A DNA stretch of 9,285 nt, from positions 1 to 9,285 of the forward strand of contig JBBDST010000013.1 in assembly GCA_040904765.1 (NCBI GenBank), given 5' to 3'. The translations under genes were made by a program, and so were the position numbers. The DNA is from JBBDST01 sp040904765. GTDB taxonomy: Bacteria > Actinomycetota > Nitriliruptoria > Nitriliruptorales > Nitriliruptoraceae. The notes under the pieces were generated by a model. That model saw nothing but the letters and a program-made list of their open reading frames with translations, had not been told where the DNA came from and did not search any database. This document shows positions 6,540-9,285 of this stretch, one piece after another (within the stretch, counting starts at the first letter, position 1; each line of letters begins with the position of its first letter).

Positions 6540-6665
6540 GTGCAATCTCCCGCAGGTGGTGGAACTACTAAAAAGGACGCTACCGGCTTGCAAACGCTAA
6601 CGTCACAGAAACTGGCGCACGTCAGCAAAACTGAGCAAATATGACCCCGGTGAAAGGCAGATCCG
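6540..6665. promoter_or_regulatory. Divergent promoter region between aldolase and kinase
   Basis: This 126-base spacer separates two outward-facing genes of a likely common pathway, so it probably holds a shared operator. It contains the direct repeat ACGTCA at 6600-6605 and 6619-6624, start-to-start 19 bases, close to two helix turns. A weak minus-strand promoter is TTGCAA followed at 16-17 bases by TTAGTA/TAGTAG. No regulator gene is in the window. Confidence 0.35.
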
Positions 6666-7979
6666 GTGGCAACACAAACCCTGATCGTGCTTGACGACGA
6701 CCCGACCGGCACCCAACTGGTCACCGACGTGCCCGTGTTGCTTGACGCGTTTAACGACACCGCGCGCGCCTCTGCGTTTGCCAGCAACCCGCCGGCCGTA
6801 CATGTCGTCACCAACTCGCGCGCCGCCGAACCAACCACGGTCACCAAACTGATTCGTGACACGCTCAACACGTTGGCAGACGTCGCACCCACCAACCCTG
6901 TGCTGCTGCGCGGTGACAGCACCCTGCGGGCCCACCTGTTAGAAGAATATGTGGGGGTGTGCCAAGCCCGTCACGCCGGCACAACCCCGCCACTGCTGTT
7001 TGTTCCCGCATTACCCTCAGCCGGCCGGATCACCAAAAACGGGGTGCATCTGCTTGAGCGTGACGGCACAGAAACGCCACTTCACGCTACCGAATATGCA
7101 ACCGACGGGGTGTTCACCTACACCGACGCGCACCTGCTGCGCTACGCCCAGCAACGCTCTGACGGTTTCTTTCAAGCACAAGACGGTGTGACCTGTGCCA
7201 CCAAAGACCTTGAAACAGGCGGTGCAACCTACGTGTGTGAAATTCTCACCCGCCTTGCCGAAAGCCACAAACCGGCCGTGTTCGCACCAGACGTCACCGA
7301 ACTTTTACACCTTGGCATCATCGCCGACGGGCTTGCCTTAGCAACCGCCAACGGCGTGCCGGTGGTGGTGCGGGCAGCGCCAGCGTTTGCAGCCGTTCAT
7401 GCCGGCACCCTGGCACAACAACTCATCGAGGTGACACCAGCGAACGGCATCATCGTGATGGTCGGCTCATACGTACCAACAACCACCCGTCAACTGGCAC
7501 ACCTAGCCAAAACCCGCGCGCTCCAGGTGATCGAAGCCGACGTCATCGCGCTTGCTGCAGACGAACAAACGGCGCAGGCGGAAAGCATGCGGCTTGCCAA
7601 CGCAATCGATGGCGCGCTTACAACCGGCGGCCTCGCCGTTGTTGCCACCCCACGGACACGCCCCAACGAAACCATCAACCTGGCAGCCGGTGAACGCATC
7701 GCCACCAACTTTGCCGCCACGTTACGACACGTCACGGCCACCTTTGACGCGCTGATCGCCAAAGGCGGCATCACCTCCACATTAACCGCCCAGATCGGCT
7801 TAAACGCTGCCCATGCCCACGTCGTAGGACCAGTAATAACCGGCGTGTCGCAGTGGCAGATAAAACGAGACCGGCTGCCGGCAGTGGCCTACTTCGTGGT
7901 ACCAGGAAACGTCGGCGACGACGCATGTCTGACTGATCTGGTGGCGCTACTTGACCCAAGCCAAACCGCAACTCGGTAG
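6666..7979 (+). CDS. Four-carbon acid sugar kinase family protein (DUF1537)
   Basis: This 437-residue protein belongs to the DUF1537 kinases, several of which phosphorylate threonate, erythronate or 2-oxotetronates. The N-terminal substrate domain opens with VLDDDPTGTQ (8-17) and has RGDSTLRAH (82-90). The C-terminal nucleotide domain (from about 262) has VGSYVPTTTRQL (266-277), AKGGITS (365-371) and the end motif VVPGNVGDD (411-419). The opening motif is DDDPTG, unlike the ADDxTGA of the better-studied members, which suggests a separate subgroup with an untested substrate. The start is GTG 6666, with AAAGG about 8 bases upstream. Divergent from the class II aldolase and 68 bases before a PrpD-like gene on the same strand, it is probably a catabolic sugar-acid kinase in the cytoplasm. 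Confidence 0.9.
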   Translation: MATQTLIVLDDDPTGTQLVTDVPVLLDAFNDTARASAFASNPPAVHVVTNSRAAEPTTVTKLIRDTLNTLADVAPTNPVLLRGDSTLRAHLLEEYVGVCQARHAGTTPPLLFVPALPSAGRITKNGVHLLERDGTETPLHATEYATDGVFTYTDAHLLRYAQQRSDGFFQAQDGVTCATKDLETGGATYVCEILTRLAESHKPAVFAPDVTELLHLGIIADGLALATANGVPVVVRAAPAFAAVHAGTLAQQLIEVTPANGIIVMVGSYVPTTTRQLAHLAKTRALQVIEADVIALAADEQTAQAESMRLANAIDGALTTGGLAVVATPRTRPNETINLAAGERIATNFAATLRHVTATFDALIAKGGITSTLTAQIGLNAAHAHVVGPVITGVSQWQIKRDRLPAVAYFVVPGNVGDDACLTDLVALLDPSQTATR

Positions 7980-8003
7980 GCTCGTGAAACGTTTGGGAGA
8001 ACA

Positions 8004-8051
8004 GTGCACGCTTGCGATGTGCACCACACGATGCGCACGAGGGACCTATGA
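8004..8051 (+). CDS. Possible 15-codon leader ORF overlapping the PrpD start
   Basis: A GTG at 8004 with GGGAG (7995-7999) 4 bases upstream opens a 15-codon frame, VHACDVHHTMRTRDL, whose TGA overlaps the PrpD start codon as ATGA (8048-8051). Such overlaps usually couple translation. The frame also contains two GTGCAC copies (8004-8009 and 8019-8024), an inverted repeat that could fold. This is only suggestive: a chance short frame is the main alternative. Confidence 0.2.
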   Translation: MHACDVHHTMRTRDL

Positions 8052-9285
8052 CAACCAACCCGTCGTGGACACTCATGAACGGCCTGGTCGGGCTGCACCA
8101 CCAGCCGTTTGAAGAGAACGTTGCTGTGGCTGCCCGCAGATCACTGTTCAATGTGCTTGGTAACGCCATCGGTGCCGCTCACGCAGACGCGGTAACGATC
8201 ACGGTCAACTATGCCACCGCCACCGGCCAGAGCGGCAACCGGGCGGTACTAGGCCGTAGCGAAACGTTCAACCGGCACGCCGCGGCACTCATTAACGGCA
8301 TTGCCGTACATTACGACGATTTTGACGACACCCATCTTGAAACCGTGATCCATCCCGGCGCGGTTGGACTCGCCGCACTTATCGCCGCCCCCAGACACAC
8401 CCCCCTTGACGTCGCGTTACGTGCCTTTGGGCTGGGTATCGAAGCGCAGCTACGCATCGGTTCAGCCATCTCCCCGTCGCACTATCACCGCGGCTGGCAC
8501 ATCACCGGCACCTGCGGCGTGTTTGGCGCTGCCGTCACCACCGGCCTTTTGTATGGCCATGATGCCGACACGTTGACCCGAGCTTTAGCGTTTGCTGCCC
8601 CACGGGCTCTTGGGGTGCGTGAAGGGTTTGGCACCATGACCAAACCGTTTCATCCTGGCCGCGCCGCGGTCAACGGCATCCGCGCAGCCCACCGGGCCAT
8701 CATCGACACCGACACCGAAACGTTACGCGAACCGTTAATCGGTGACGGCCTGTTCTGTGACGTGTACGCCGATCAAACCGACGTCACCCGCATAACCGGC
8801 GACATCGGCACCCATTTTGAACTGTTCGACAACGCCTTCAAACCCTATCCGTGCGGGATCGTGTCCCACCCGGGGATCTATGCGGCAACCCTGTTGCATC
8901 CGCGCATCACCGGCACCATCGAGTCGGTCAAAATCATCTCGCACCCGCTCGTAGTCGACCTGACCGGTAACCCCGATCCCACCGACGGGCTTGAAGCCCG
9001 CTTTAGCACCATCCACGGCGTATGTGCCGGCCTGATTGACGGCGAAGTTGCGCTCGCTCAATACACCAACGAGCGTGTCACTGCAGCCGACCTTGTCGCC
9101 CTGCGCGCCAAAACAACCCTGATCGTTGACGACACCATCGCCCGCGACCAGTCACGCATCGAAGTGACACTGTCAGGCGGCGACACCCTCATTGAAGAAG
9201 TCCAGCACGCTCCTGGCAGCATCACACGTCCACTTACCGACGACGAGCTGTACACCAAAGTCGACACCCTCATCACCCCGGTGCT
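8048..9285 (+). CDS. MmgE/PrpD family protein (2-methylcitrate dehydratase-like), 3' end outside window
   Basis: 412 codons are open from ATG 8048 to the window edge; the family is about 450 residues, so roughly 40 are missing. GAGG (8039-8042) lies 5 bases upstream. Family motifs are HYDDFDDTH (88-96), VIHPGA (100-105), GWHITGTCGVFGAA (149-162), MTKPFHPGRAAVNG (197-210) and KPYPCG (265-270). Members dehydrate 2-methylcitrate, decarboxylate cis-aconitate or epimerise iminodisuccinate, so the name does not fix the reaction. No prpB or prpC (lyase, synthase) is beside it, which weakens a plain methylcitrate-cycle role. Following the DUF1537 kinase by 68 bases on the same strand, it is likely in the same operon and acts on a hydroxy acid of that pathway. 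The C-terminal domain is incomplete here. Confidence 0.9.
   Translation, partial: MTTNPSWTLMNGLVGLHHQPFEENVAVAARRSLFNVLGNAIGAAHADAVTITVNYATATGQSGNRAVLGRSETFNRHAAALINGIAVHYDDFDDTHLETVIHPGAVGLAALIAAPRHTPLDVALRAFGLGIEAQLRIGSAISPSHYHRGWHITGTCGVFGAAVTTGLLYGHDADTLTRALAFAAPRALGVREGFGTMTKPFHPGRAAVNGIRAAHRAIIDTDTETLREPLIGDGLFCDVYADQTDVTRITGDIGTHFELFDNAFKPYPCGIVSHPGIYAATLLHPRITGTIESVKIISHPLVVDLTGNPDPTDGLEARFSTIHGVCAGLIDGEVALAQYTNERVTAADLVALRAKTTLIVDDTIARDQSRIEVTLSGGDTLIEEVQHAPGSITRPLTDDELYTKVDTLITPV

Noticed and set aside
6003..6644. Plus-strand open frame of 213 codons
   Set aside because: It is antisense to the class II aldolase, whose motifs are clear, and the frame shows no recognisable protein.
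1..9285. CRISPR array, tRNA, rRNA, transposase or phage genes
   Set aside because: No regular repeat-spacer pattern, cloverleaf-like segment, rRNA stretch or transposase/integrase motif was seen on either strand.

Overview
The window is GC-rich, protein-dense DNA that looks like Actinomycetota. The reasons are good Shine-Dalgarno sites, some GTG starts, a DUF6328 membrane protein, a nicotinamidase of actinobacterial type and a DUF418 protein. The genus cannot be read from the sequence. Two genes run off the ends, and a run of exactly 100 N (2801-2900) marks a scaffold gap, so the two sides need not be truly adjacent.

Layout. Left block: a partial MhpD-type 2-keto-4-pentenoate hydratase (minus) is divergent from a tight plus-strand pair, a two-domain sulfurtransferase and a CitE-like HpcH/HpaI CoA-ester lyase. 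Middle block: about 210 bases with no recognised gene but a strong stem-loop, the N gap, the N-terminal half of a DUF6328 protein (minus), then a divergent nicotinamidase (plus). A 361-base convergent intergenic region with overlapping palindromes follows. Right block: a DUF418 membrane protein and a class II ketose-bisphosphate-type aldolase (both minus). The aldolase is divergent from a DUF1537 four-carbon acid sugar kinase-like protein, which is followed by an MmgE/PrpD dehydratase that runs off the end (both plus).

How the genes may work together. Hydratase, CoA-ester lyase, acid-sugar kinase, class II aldolase and PrpD dehydratase all act on small oxo or hydroxy acids. The right block reads as a catabolic module: kinase phosphorylates an acid sugar, aldolase cleaves the product, PrpD dehydrates or epimerises a related hydroxy acid. 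That is inference from families and context. The substrate is not given by the sequence, and no transporter or regulator gene lies inside the window. The nicotinamidase (NAD salvage), DUF6328 and DUF418 genes look unrelated to this theme. The best candidate for something undescribed is the kinase/aldolase/PrpD module, together with the sulfurtransferase-lyase pair.
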